NCBI GenBank assembly: GCA_900547615.1
Contig: URHH01000064.1
Location: 1 to 13,712 of the forward strand
Direction: 5' to 3'
Source: an uncultured Blautia sp.
GTDB taxonomy: Bacteria; Bacillota; Clostridia; Lachnospirales; Lachnospiraceae
DNA length: 13,712 nucleotides
Both the position numbers and the translations under genes were made by a program. The notes under the pieces were generated by a model, which had not been told where the DNA came from, made no database searches, and saw nothing but the letters and a program-made list of their open reading frames with translations. Positions within the stretch are counted from its first letter, which is position 1; every line of letters begins with the position of its first letter. Positions 6,483-13,416 of this stretch are shown piece by piece.

Positions 6483-7238
6483 TCAAATCCGCATTTCCAC
6501 ACCCCTGGCGCTAAGAAAGCGTTTCAGTTCTTTTATATCCACCTGTTTTGTGTGAAAAACAGAGGCGGCAAGACCGGCATCCATTCCGGGATGTGTAAAT
6601 AACTCTGCAAAATGTTCCATAGTTCCAGCGCCTCCACTGGCAATTATAGGAACATGAACTCTTGATGCCAGCTCATCCAGCATTTCCAAATCAAATCCGT
6701 TTTTTACTCCGTCAGTATCAATGGAATTTAAAACTACCTCGCCTGCTCCGTCAGCAACACCTTTCACAGCCCACTCCATTGCATCAATGCCTGTGTCCTC
6801 TCTGCCTCCTTTGGCAAAAAGATGAAACTGCCCGTTTACCCGCTTCACATCCATAGAAAGGACTACGCACTGGTCCCCGTATTTTTTCGCAGCCTCTCCA
6901 ATCAATTTAGGGTTTGCAATTGCTCCTGAGTTCACACTTACCTTATCAGCGCCGCATTTTAATACCCTGTCAAAATCATCCAGGGTACGAATGCCTCCTC
7001 CCACTGTCAGAGGAATAAAAATTTCACTTGCAACCTTGCGCAAAACATCTGCAAACAGGCTTCGCCCTTCTGCTGAAGCAGTAATGTCATAAAAAACAAG
7101 TTCGTCTGCCCCTGCTTCGTTATAAAAGCGAGCCATCTCCACCGGATCTGCAACATCCTGCATCCCTTGAAAATTCACTCCTTTTACTACACGGCCATTT
7201 TTTACGTCTAAACATGGAATAATACGTTTTGCTAACAT
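6483..7238 (-). CDS. hisF: Imidazole glycerol phosphate synthase, cyclase subunit
   Basis: This 251-aa (beta/alpha)8-barrel protein is of standard length. It uses ammonia delivered by HisH to turn PRFAR into imidazole glycerol phosphate and AICAR. The catalytic acids D11 (RIIPCLDV) and D130 (VLSMDVKR) fall at exactly the family positions. Phosphate-binding loops are visible as VGGGIRT (79-85) and ASGGAG. The start codon lies inside the end of hisA: the hisA stop and hisF ATG overlap by 7 nt, with AGGAGGT at 7245-7251 inside hisA, so translation is probably coupled. Its partner hisH is two genes upstream in the same operon. Confidence 0.97.
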   Translation of the reverse strand: MLAKRIIPCLDVKNGRVVKGVNFQGMQDVADPVEMARFYNEAGADELVFYDITASAEGRSLFADVLRKVASEIFIPLTVGGGIRTLDDFDRVLKCGADKVSVNSGAIANPKLIGEAAKKYGDQCVVLSMDVKRVNGQFHLFAKGGREDTGIDAMEWAVKGVADGAGEVVLNSIDTDGVKNGFDLEMLDELASRVHVPIIASGGAGTMEHFAELFTHPGMDAGLAASVFHTKQVDIKELKRFLSARGVEMRI

Positions 7239-7951
7239 ACGCCTACCTCCTGAATCACTTTTTTCAGATTCAGCCGTCCTGTGTACAAAGATTTTCCAAG
7301 AATTGCTCCACAGGTTCCAATCTCCTCTAACTGTTTTAGCTCTTCCACAGAACTGATGCCTCCTGATGCAGTGACATACAGTCCCTCAATTTTTGCAAGC
7401 TCCCGGTATACCTCAAGATTCGTCCCCTGTTCTGCACCGTCTCTGCTAATATCTGTATAAATAACTGTTTTTACTCCGGCATCAAAAAGACGGCGGCAAA
7501 AATCCACCCCTTTTTCTTCCGACAGCTCTTTCCACCCGTTAATCGCCACATATCCGTCTCGGGTGTCCACGCCAACTGCAATTTTATCTCCGTAAATTTG
7601 TGCCATTCGCGCAGTAAAATCAAAATCTTTTACTGCTATCGTTCCCAGAATACACCGGCTGACTCCCAGCTCCAGATATTGCCGGATTCTCTCTTCTGTC
7701 CGGATTCCTCCGCCCACTTCTATATACAGCCCGCCTTGTTTTGCAATGGCTTCAATAGAAGAAAAATTAACCGGAGTACCCTCTCTTGCACCATCCAAAT
7801 CTACCACATGAAGATATTTTGCACCTGCCTCAATAAAATCTCTTGCCGCAGCGCAGGGCTCTGAGCCATAAACTGTCATCTGTTCGTAATCTCCCTGATA
7901 AAGGCGCACCACCTGTCCGCCGCACAAATCAATCGCAGGAAAAATCTGCAT
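7232..7951 (-). CDS. hisA: ProFAR isomerase (phosphoribosylformimino-AICAR-P isomerase)
   Basis: This 239-aa (beta/alpha)8-barrel protein is homologous to HisF. It performs the Amadori isomerisation of ProFAR to PRFAR. The catalytic pair D8 (FPAIDLCGG) and D129 (VGVDTRDG) is present, as are the phosphate-binding GGGIRT (80-85) and SGGIS. The second-half signature TDISRDG also fits HisA. The ATG follows GGAGGG, and that ribosome site overlaps the hisH stop region (11-nt gap). The 3' end overlaps hisF by 7 nt. The order hisH-hisA-hisF is the widespread core arrangement. Confidence 0.97.
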   Translation of the reverse strand: MQIFPAIDLCGGQVVRLYQGDYEQMTVYGSEPCAAARDFIEAGAKYLHVVDLDGAREGTPVNFSSIEAIAKQGGLYIEVGGGIRTEERIRQYLELGVSRCILGTIAVKDFDFTARMAQIYGDKIAVGVDTRDGYVAINGWKELSEEKGVDFCRRLFDAGVKTVIYTDISRDGAEQGTNLEVYRELAKIEGLYVTASGGISSVEELKQLEEIGTCGAILGKSLYTGRLNLKKVIQEVGVC

Positions 7952-7962
7952 CTTTTACCCTC

Positions 7963-8574
7963 CTATAATTCCGAAAATGCCTTTAAAATCAAAAGACCTG
8001 TCTCACCGGATTTTTCCGGATGAAACTGCGTTCCCCACACATTCCCCCGTCTCACAACGCCAGTAACCGATACATTTCCATACTGGGAAACTGCCAGGGT
8101 GCTTTCTTCACAATGAGCGGCGTAATAACTGTGTACATAATAAACGTATGCGCCGTTTTCTATATACCGAAATAAAGGGTCTTCTCTTCTGATTTCCAGA
8201 CGGTTCCATCCCATATGGGGAACTTTCAGGGTCTTATCTGTCAAAGCGCCTTTTAAATCTTCCACCTGCCCCGGAATCAGCCCCAGACCTTTATGCATTC
8301 CGTATTCCATACTCGTATCAAAAAGGAGCTGCATTCCCAGACATATACCAAGAAGAGGTTTTCTTTCTGCCTCTTTTTTCAATACGGGAACAAGCCCTGC
8401 TTCCTCTAATTTTGCCCTTGCGTCTCCGAACGCTCCCACTCCCGGGAGAATAATCCGATCTGCCGCCTGAAGCCTGTCTGGATCTCCCGTAATCTCCGCC
8501 TCAAGTCCCAGAGCTTTCAGACTGCCCGACAAAGAAAATAAATTTCCCACACCATAATCTAAAATCGCTATCAT
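7963..8574 (-). CDS. hisH: Imidazole glycerol phosphate synthase, glutaminase subunit
   Basis: This 203-aa class I glutamine amidotransferase hydrolyses glutamine and channels ammonia to HisF. The catalytic triad is C78 (GICLGMQ), H185 and E187 (TQFHPEKSG). The oxyanion-strand region reads LPGVGAFG (43-50), and the N-terminal DYGVGNL motif is typical. A length near 200 aa is normal. The start follows an AGGGTGAG-like ribosome site that is weaker than those of its neighbours. The gap from the hisB stop is 14 nt. Confidence 0.96.
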   Translation of the reverse strand: MIAILDYGVGNLFSLSGSLKALGLEAEITGDPDRLQAADRIILPGVGAFGDARAKLEEAGLVPVLKKEAERKPLLGICLGMQLLFDTSMEYGMHKGLGLIPGQVEDLKGALTDKTLKVPHMGWNRLEIRREDPLFRYIENGAYVYYVHSYYAAHCEESTLAVSQYGNVSVTGVVRRGNVWGTQFHPEKSGETGLLILKAFSEL

Positions 8575-8588
8575 ATTCTCACCCTGCC

Positions 8589-9176
8589 TTACAATATTCC
8601 CTTTGTACTTGGAATCTCATCTTTATGTTTCTCATCTATGGCGACTGCCATTTTAAGAGCACGTCCCATTCCTTTAAAAACCGCTTCTATAATATGGTGG
8701 GTATTTTCTCCTGCAAACTGGCGTATGTGAACAGCCCCCGGACAGCTGCGCACAAAGGACAGCCAGAACTCTTTTGCAAGCTCTGTATCAAAGTCTCCTG
8801 CTTTCGTACACGGCAGTTCCACAGACCAGCCAAGAAAAGCCCGCCCGGAAAGATCGCAGGCACATAAGATCAGGGTTTCGTCCATAGGAAGAAAAAACTG
8901 TCCGTAGCGGACGATTCCTCTTTTTTCTCCCAGCGCTTCCGTAAACGCCTGACCCAGACAAATGCCAATATCCTCCACTGTATGGTGATAATCTACATAC
9001 GTATCTCCTTTACAGCGTACTGTCAGATCTATGTCTCCGTGCCTGGAAAATAATTCAAGCATATGATCCAGAAATCCGCAGCCTGTGGAAATATCCGCCT
9101 TTCCTGTGCCGTCCAGATCAAGTGCAAGCTGAATCTGTGTTTCCCGGGTGTTTCTTTGAATTGAGCTGCTGCGCAT
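8589..9176 (-). CDS. hisB: Imidazoleglycerol-phosphate dehydratase (monofunctional)
   Basis: This 195-aa enzyme removes water from imidazole glycerol phosphate to give imidazole acetol phosphate at a di-manganese site. The repeated metal motifs are present: FLDHMLELFSRHG (H38, H46), DYHHTVED (H64, H65, E68) and THHIIEA (H160, H161, E164). The C-terminus ends PSTKGIL, as in most HisB proteins. There is no N-terminal phosphatase domain as in enteric HisB, which explains the separate hisK. The start at 9176 is chosen because AAGGAGGA lies 7 nt upstream. The frame runs back to a TTG at 9218, but that lies inside hisC and adds non-family sequence. The gap to hisC is a single base. Confidence 0.97.
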   Translation of the reverse strand: MRSSSIQRNTRETQIQLALDLDGTGKADISTGCGFLDHMLELFSRHGDIDLTVRCKGDTYVDYHHTVEDIGICLGQAFTEALGEKRGIVRYGQFFLPMDETLILCACDLSGRAFLGWSVELPCTKAGDFDTELAKEFWLSFVRSCPGAVHIRQFAGENTHHIIEAVFKGMGRALKMAVAIDEKHKDEIPSTKGIL

Positions 9177-9177
9177 A

Positions 9178-10251
9178 TCAAATTCCTCCTTCTTGCTGTA
9201 AGATACAGGAAATTTCAAAAATCAGTGCCTGCATCTGTTTCTTTGATCCGATTGTAATCCTGAGATAATCAAAAATACGCTCTTCCGGAAACCAGCGCAC
9301 CAGAACTCCCCTCTCCTTCAGCCTTTGATATAATTCTTCTCCTGAGATTTTATCAGATTTTGCAAATACAAAATTTGCTTTTGAAGGCAGCACGGAAAAT
9401 CCCAGTTTTTCCAGCTCTGCCGTTGTCCACCTTCGATTTTCCACAATCGTATAACAGCATTTCTTAAAATATACCTCGTCCTCCACTGCTGCAATTCCTG
9501 CCGCCATTGTCATACGATTTACATTATAAGGATTAAAGCTGTATTTTACCCTGTTCATCGCTTCTATAAGCGGTACGCTTCCTAATGCGTAGCCAAGACG
9601 CGCCCCTGCTAACTGACGGCTTTTAGACATGGTCTGAACAACAAGAAGATTTTCATACTTGTGTATAAGCGGTACGCAGCTTTCCCCTCCAAAATCCACA
9701 TACGCCTCGTCTACAAGAATAACTCTCTGCGGATTTGCTCTCAAAAGCCTCTCTATTTCCTCCCTCGGAAGCGAAATTCCTGTGGGCGCATTTGGATTTG
9801 CAATTACGAGCATTCCCGGAAAATCAAGATATTCGTCCATATCCATCGTAAAATCCTCCCGGAGAGGTATGATATGTGCCTCAAGTCCGAACAGCGCTGT
9901 CTGGGCCTTATAAAAGCCATACGTAATATCTGCATATGCAACGGGTTTGCCTTCTCCGCAGAAAGCCCGGAAAGCAAATGCAAGTATTTCATCCGAGCCG
10001 TTTCCCGAGATTATATTTTCCGGCTGCACCTTATACCGCTCTGCCAGCACCCTGTGCAGGTTTTTACAGGAAGGGTCTGAATACAGGTTCAAACGCTGCA
10101 CCTGTTCTTCCATCACTGCCCGGATAACCTTCTCTGACGGTGGAAACGGACTCTCATTTGTATTTAATTTCATATATTCCTGATTCTGAGGCTGCTCTCC
10201 CGGAGTATAAGGCGCTAACCTGAATGCCTCTCTGGAAATAAAATCAATCAT
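9178..10251 (-). CDS. hisC: Histidinol-phosphate aminotransferase
   Basis: This 357-aa fold-type I PLP enzyme transfers the amino group of glutamate to imidazole acetol phosphate, giving histidinol phosphate. The Schiff-base lysine is K210 in TMSKSRQLAGARLGY. Other cofactor residues are N154 (NPNAPTG), D181 and Y184 (VDEAYVDF), and the R218-containing AGARLG segment. The N-terminal LNTNESPFPPS (29-39) is the family's substrate loop. Length is normal. The ATG follows GGGAGG, and the gap from hisZG is 28 nt. Its last codons (QQEGGI) carry the hisB ribosome site. Confidence 0.97.
   Translation of the reverse strand: MIDFISREAFRLAPYTPGEQPQNQEYMKLNTNESPFPPSEKVIRAVMEEQVQRLNLYSDPSCKNLHRVLAERYKVQPENIISGNGSDEILAFAFRAFCGEGKPVAYADITYGFYKAQTALFGLEAHIIPLREDFTMDMDEYLDFPGMLVIANPNAPTGISLPREEIERLLRANPQRVILVDEAYVDFGGESCVPLIHKYENLLVVQTMSKSRQLAGARLGYALGSVPLIEAMNRVKYSFNPYNVNRMTMAAGIAAVEDEVYFKKCCYTIVENRRWTTAELEKLGFSVLPSKANFVFAKSDKISGEELYQRLKERGVLVRWFPEERIFDYLRITIGSKKQMQALIFEISCILQQEGGI
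9184..9191 (-). promoter_or_regulatory. Ribosome binding site fixing the hisB start
   Basis: AAGGAGGA lies within the last codons of hisC, 7 nt before the hisB ATG. It excludes the longer TTG-initiated reading. Confidence 0.85.
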
Positions 10252-10279
10252 AACGAAACCTCCCTGTCGTAACTGTCAC

Positions 10280-11854
10280 TCACTGTTCGATTACAGATTT
10301 AAGTTTCTTTAAAAGCTCTTCCATTTCTTTTCCCTTCATCTGAAAGCTGGCACGATTGGCAATAAAACGTGCTGAAATCGGCATAAATTTTTCCATTACG
10401 CGCAAATTATTTTCTTTCAGTGTTTTTCCTGTTTCCACAATATCTACAATCACATCGGAAAGACCCAGAAGCGGCGCAAGCTCAATGGAGCCATTCAATT
10501 TAATAATATCTATATTTCTTCCCTGCGCCCCGTAATATCTTTTTGTAATATTTACAAATTTTGTAGCAACTCGAAGCGTCCGTCCCGGATCGTCTTTAAA
10601 ATCTTCTCTCCCGGCTACGCACATATGACACTTTCCAAGCCCGGTGTCCAGAAGCTCATATACATCAGCTCCGGATTCCACTAAAATATCTTTCCCCACG
10701 ATTCCAACGTCTGCCGCTCCATGTTCCACATAGATTGTTACATCGCTTGGCTTCACAAGAAAATATCGAATTCCCGCCTCCGGATTTTCCACAACCAGCT
10801 TTCTTGTATCGTTATAATTTTCCGGACAGCCATATCCCACAGATGCCAGCATATTATACACCTTGTCACCAAGCCTTCCCTTTGGCAGTGCCACATTCAG
10901 CATGGCCGGCTTTTTCTCTTTATGATTATCATCACTGTCCGGCTGATTTAAAGCATCCAGATACAGTGCATATCCTACTGCCCGTGTGCCGGGGCGAAAC
11001 TGCGCTGCCAGAGGATCGTAACGACCGCCTTTAAGAACTGCTCTTGGCAGTCCTTCCAGAAACCCCTGCAGCACAATTCCGTTATAATATTTCATATCAT
11101 TTACAAGGGAAAGCTCCAACTTTAAATGCTCCGTCTGTCCCGAAAGCGCCTGACACAGGGTGCGAAGCTCAGACAGAGCCGCTCCCATAGCAGCGTTAAG
11201 AGCCAGAACTTCCGCATTCTCCAGAACCTCCTCCCATGTACCGGACAGCCTCCCCAGTTTACAAAGAGCGTCGATTCCCTGTTTTGAAAGACCTGCATTT
11301 ACCGCAAGCTCCTGCAAATCATGCCAGTTTTTGTTCTGGATACAGGTAAACAGCTGAGGACGAATTGCTTCCGGAGCACCTACCGCATCTAAAAGTCCTG
11401 TAACAAAACCCATATGACTGACTTCAAGCACGTATTCTTTCCCGGTAAGTGCAAGACTCTGAATTGCCAGGGATACTGCCTGAGCCGTCACTTCATCATC
11501 CACATTTCCGATACATTCCACTCCCATCTGGCTGATTTCCTGAAATGTGTGGCTTTCCTGACTTGGTCTGTATATTTTTTCCTGATAATAAAATCTGCCG
11601 CAGCCGTTTTTTTCAATCCTGGCATTTTTTGCAATAGAAAGCGTCACGTCCGGTTTGAGAGCCAGAAGACGCCCGTCCAGGTCTGTAAATGTAATCAACT
11701 GCTCAGAGGGCAAAAAACGGCGGTTTTCCTGGTAAAGGCTATATTCTTCAAACCGCCCCATATGATACTGCAGAAAACCTGCTTTTTCATATAACATTCG
11801 TAATTGTAAAGAAACCCTCTCCTGTGGTTTTAAGAAATCAAGATTCAATTCCAT
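10280..11854 (-). CDS. hisZG: Fused HisZ-HisG ATP phosphoribosyltransferase
   Basis: This 524-aa single chain catalyses the first, committed step: ATP plus PRPP to phosphoribosyl-ATP. Residues 1 to about 300 are HisZ, the histidyl-tRNA-synthetase-like regulatory subunit: KPDVTLSIAK (67-76), QMGVECIG and AVLKGGRYDPL (272-282). Residues about 303-317 are a charged, Asp/Lys-rich linker. Residues 318-524 (207 aa) are the short-form catalytic HisG, opening MLNVALPKGRLG and carrying the PRPP-binding DIVETGKTLKENNL at about 471-484. The two proteins are normally separate and form a hetero-octamer. No stop or frameshift interrupts the junction. An internal ATG at 10901-10903 could in principle start free HisG, but it has only a weak purine-rich stretch upstream. 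The start at 11854 is chosen because AGGAGG lies 7 nt upstream; a GTG at 11860 is too close to that site. Confidence 0.95.
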   Translation of the reverse strand: MELNLDFLKPQERVSLQLRMLYEKAGFLQYHMGRFEEYSLYQENRRFLPSEQLITFTDLDGRLLALKPDVTLSIAKNARIEKNGCGRFYYQEKIYRPSQESHTFQEISQMGVECIGNVDDEVTAQAVSLAIQSLALTGKEYVLEVSHMGFVTGLLDAVGAPEAIRPQLFTCIQNKNWHDLQELAVNAGLSKQGIDALCKLGRLSGTWEEVLENAEVLALNAAMGAALSELRTLCQALSGQTEHLKLELSLVNDMKYYNGIVLQGFLEGLPRAVLKGGRYDPLAAQFRPGTRAVGYALYLDALNQPDSDDNHKEKKPAMLNVALPKGRLGDKVYNMLASVGYGCPENYNDTRKLVVENPEAGIRYFLVKPSDVTIYVEHGAADVGIVGKDILVESGADVYELLDTGLGKCHMCVAGREDFKDDPGRTLRVATKFVNITKRYYGAQGRNIDIIKLNGSIELAPLLGLSDVIVDIVETGKTLKENNLRVMEKFMPISARFIANRASFQMKGKEMEELLKKLKSVIEQ

Positions 11855-11861
11855 AAGCACT

Positions 11862-11867
11862 CCTCCT
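11862..11867 (-). promoter_or_regulatory. Ribosome binding site fixing the hisZG start
   Basis: AGGAGG lies 7 nt before the ATG at 11852-11854. It is only 1 nt from the in-frame GTG at 11858-11860, so that codon is unlikely to be used. Confidence 0.8.
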
Positions 11868-11882
11868 GCAGTATTTATCTTT

Positions 11883-11920
11883 TCACCATTTTACTTTATT
11901 ATATTAGAAAAGTAAAGTGA
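11883..11920 (-). repeat. Inverted repeat in the hisD-hisZG gap
   Basis: The arms TCAC + TTTACTTT (11883-11886, 11890-11897) and AAAGTAAA + GTGA (11909-11920) pair over 12 bp with a 3-nt bulge (11887-11889) and an 11-nt loop. A TATAAT lies on the minus strand across the loop edge (11898-11903), but no -35 fits it. No T-run follows on the minus strand, so it does not read as a normal terminator. It could be an operator, an RNA-processing hairpin or chance in AT-rich DNA. Confidence 0.45.
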
Positions 11921-11933
11921 TAATTTAATAAAT

Positions 11934-13199
11934 TTACAGAAGCTCCAGCCTGATTTCGGCAGCTCTTGCATGTGCTGCAAGTCCTTCCCCGTGTGCCATA
12001 CGTGATACAAGGGGCGCAATTTCTCTCATTGCCTCTTGCTGATAACGCTGAAATGTACACACTTTTAAGAAGGTTCCGACCCAGACTCCTCCTGTATAAC
12101 GGGCAGCCTTCACTGTAGGCAGCGTGTGGTTGGTACCTGACGCATAATCTCCGAACACTTCTCCTGTCTCCTGACCGATAAAAAGAGAGCCGAAGTTTGT
12201 AAGTTCCGGAAGAACGCTTTCGTCTTTTAAAATTACCTCAAGATGTTCCGGCGCATAATCATTTACAAGGGCAACTGCCTCCTGCAGACTGTCTGCCAGA
12301 ACAACTTCTCCATAAGATTCCCATGATTCTGATGCAATTTCAGCTGTTTCCAGCGTTTTCAGCTGTTTTCGGACACACTCTATCACTTCCAGGCCGAGTT
12401 TTTTGCTTGTAGTCACAAGGATACTCTTCGCAAGCCGGTCATGCTCTGCCTGAGCCAGCATATCTGCCGCCAGAATACGGGCATCTGCACTTTCATCTGC
12501 CAGAGCCAGAACTTCGCTTGGCCCTGCAAAAAAATCAATTCCCACCTGTCCGTAGCACTGTCTCTTTGCTTCTGCCACATACTGATTGCCGGGTCCCACA
12601 ATTACATCAACCGGTTTTATCTGCCCCGTTCCATATGCAAATGCCGCAATCGCCTGCGCGCCCCCGACAACGTAGATTTCATCAGCGCCTGCAATGTCCA
12701 TAGCTGCCAGCGTCTTATAGTGTATTTTTTCTGTCCCCTTCACAGCCGGAGCACAGGCAATTACCCTCCGGACACCGGCAGCTTTTGCAGGGATAATGAG
12801 CATAAGCGCTGTGGAAAACAAAGGATAGGAGCCTCCCGGTACATAGCAGCCGCATGAGGAAACGGGTATGACGCGATGTCCCAGACTGGAATCTGGAATT
12901 GCAGAAAATCCTTCCAGATTTTTCAGGCAGTCACGCTGCGCTTCTGCAAAGGCACGGATATTCCCGGCCGCCTGGCGCAGATCTTCCAGTTCCTGCTCAC
13001 TCATCTTTTCATATGCCTCATCAATTTCCTGTTGTGCAACTCGAAATTCTCTGCGGGAATTCCCGTCAAAACGCGTATTGTATTCCAGAATGGCTTCGTC
13101 ACCGGATTTACGGATATTATGAATGATTTCTGAAACCTGCCTGCTTCGCTCTTCTTCCTCCTGCGCCGGGCGAATCATTCCTTTTTTCAAATATTCCAT
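11934..13199 (-). CDS. hisD: Histidinol dehydrogenase
   Basis: This 421-aa zinc enzyme oxidises histidinol to histidine in two NAD-dependent steps, the last of the pathway. Residues matching the E. coli zinc site and catalytic set are present: Q250 and H253 (LAQAEHD), E318 and H319 (YAPEHLEV), D351 (GDYASGTNHTLPT) and H410 (EGLAAHARAA). The Rossmann-like region holds VPGG (120-123) and VGPGNQYV. It is slightly shorter than E. coli HisD (434 aa) but appears complete. It is the first gene of the operon. GGAGGAG at 13207-13213 lies 7 nt before the ATG. A 79-nt gap separates it from hisZG, the widest gap in the operon. Confidence 0.96.
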   Translation of the reverse strand: MEYLKKGMIRPAQEEEERSRQVSEIIHNIRKSGDEAILEYNTRFDGNSRREFRVAQQEIDEAYEKMSEQELEDLRQAAGNIRAFAEAQRDCLKNLEGFSAIPDSSLGHRVIPVSSCGCYVPGGSYPLFSTALMLIIPAKAAGVRRVIACAPAVKGTEKIHYKTLAAMDIAGADEIYVVGGAQAIAAFAYGTGQIKPVDVIVGPGNQYVAEAKRQCYGQVGIDFFAGPSEVLALADESADARILAADMLAQAEHDRLAKSILVTTSKKLGLEVIECVRKQLKTLETAEIASESWESYGEVVLADSLQEAVALVNDYAPEHLEVILKDESVLPELTNFGSLFIGQETGEVFGDYASGTNHTLPTVKAARYTGGVWVGTFLKVCTFQRYQQEAMREIAPLVSRMAHGEGLAAHARAAEIRLELL

Positions 13200-13237
13200 T
13201 ATCGTACTCCTCCTCTGTCTAGTTTTGATATAAATAT

Positions 13238-13266
13238 TTTATCGCATTTCCGTGTTAAATTGTCAA
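13238..13266 (-). promoter_or_regulatory. Histidine operon promoter
   Basis: On the minus strand a perfect TTGACA (13261-13266) is followed after 17 bp by GATAAA (13238-13243) with a TGC extended -10 (13244-13246). TAAAAT at 13236-13241 (19-bp spacer) is an alternative -10. The start would fall near 13231, about 30 nt before hisD, so no T-box or peptide attenuator fits in the leader. Confidence 0.75.
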
Positions 13267-13272
13267 GAGGTT

Positions 13273-13312
13273 TTGTATAATTTTTGCAATATTGTATTTT
13301 TTTCTTTGCAAT
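13273..13312 (-). repeat. Repeats upstream of the his promoter (possible operator or UP element)
   Basis: On the plus strand two related units of the form TTGTAT...TTTGCAAT lie at 13273-13290 and 13292-13312. Within them TTGTATT (13292-13298) is inverted against AATACAA near 13310-13316, and CAATATTG (13288-13295) is a perfect 8-bp palindrome. They sit between the tuf terminator and the his -35 box. The site is placed for a regulator or for RNA polymerase alpha contacts. Confidence 0.4.
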
Positions 13313-13319
13313 ACAACAG

Positions 13320-13349
13320 AAAAACCCCGGAAACCTTACGGTTCCGGGG
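13320..13349 (-). terminator. tuf intrinsic terminator
   Basis: On the minus strand CCCCGGAACC pairs with GGTTTCCGGGG (one bulged base, 4-nt loop), followed by TTTTT. In plus coordinates the arms are 13325-13335 and 13340-13349, with the T-run at 13320-13324. It insulates the his operon from the highly expressed tuf gene. Confidence 0.9.
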
Positions 13350-13370
13350 CATCTTACGCTTGGACACAAA

Positions 13371-13386
13371 GTTATCTTGCGATAAC
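13371..13386 (-). other. GNRA-type hairpin in the tuf 3' untranslated region
   Basis: On the minus strand GTTATC-GCAA-GATAAC forms a perfect 6-bp stem capped by a GCAA tetraloop, 30 nt after the tuf stop and before the terminator. Such a loop is stable in RNA and may protect or process the 3' end. The role is inferred. Confidence 0.45.
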
Positions 13387-13416
13387 ACTATATATAATTT
13401 ATCTGTTAATCAGTGC

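Noticed and set aside
6466..6486. TTG-initiated longer hisIE
   Set aside because: The extension overlaps the hisF stop and contains the GGAGGAG site that serves the ATG at 6465.
9177..9218. TTG-initiated longer hisB
   Set aside because: The extension lies within hisC and contains the AAGGAGGA site of the ATG at 9176.
11855..11860. GTG start for hisZG two codons upstream
   Set aside because: It is about 1 nt from the AGGAGG sequence, too close for initiation.
13200..13416. T-box or his-leader peptide attenuator upstream of hisD
   Set aside because: No T-box core sequence or run of His codons was seen, and the predicted leader is only about 30 nt. The terminator hairpin here belongs to tuf, being upstream of the his promoter.
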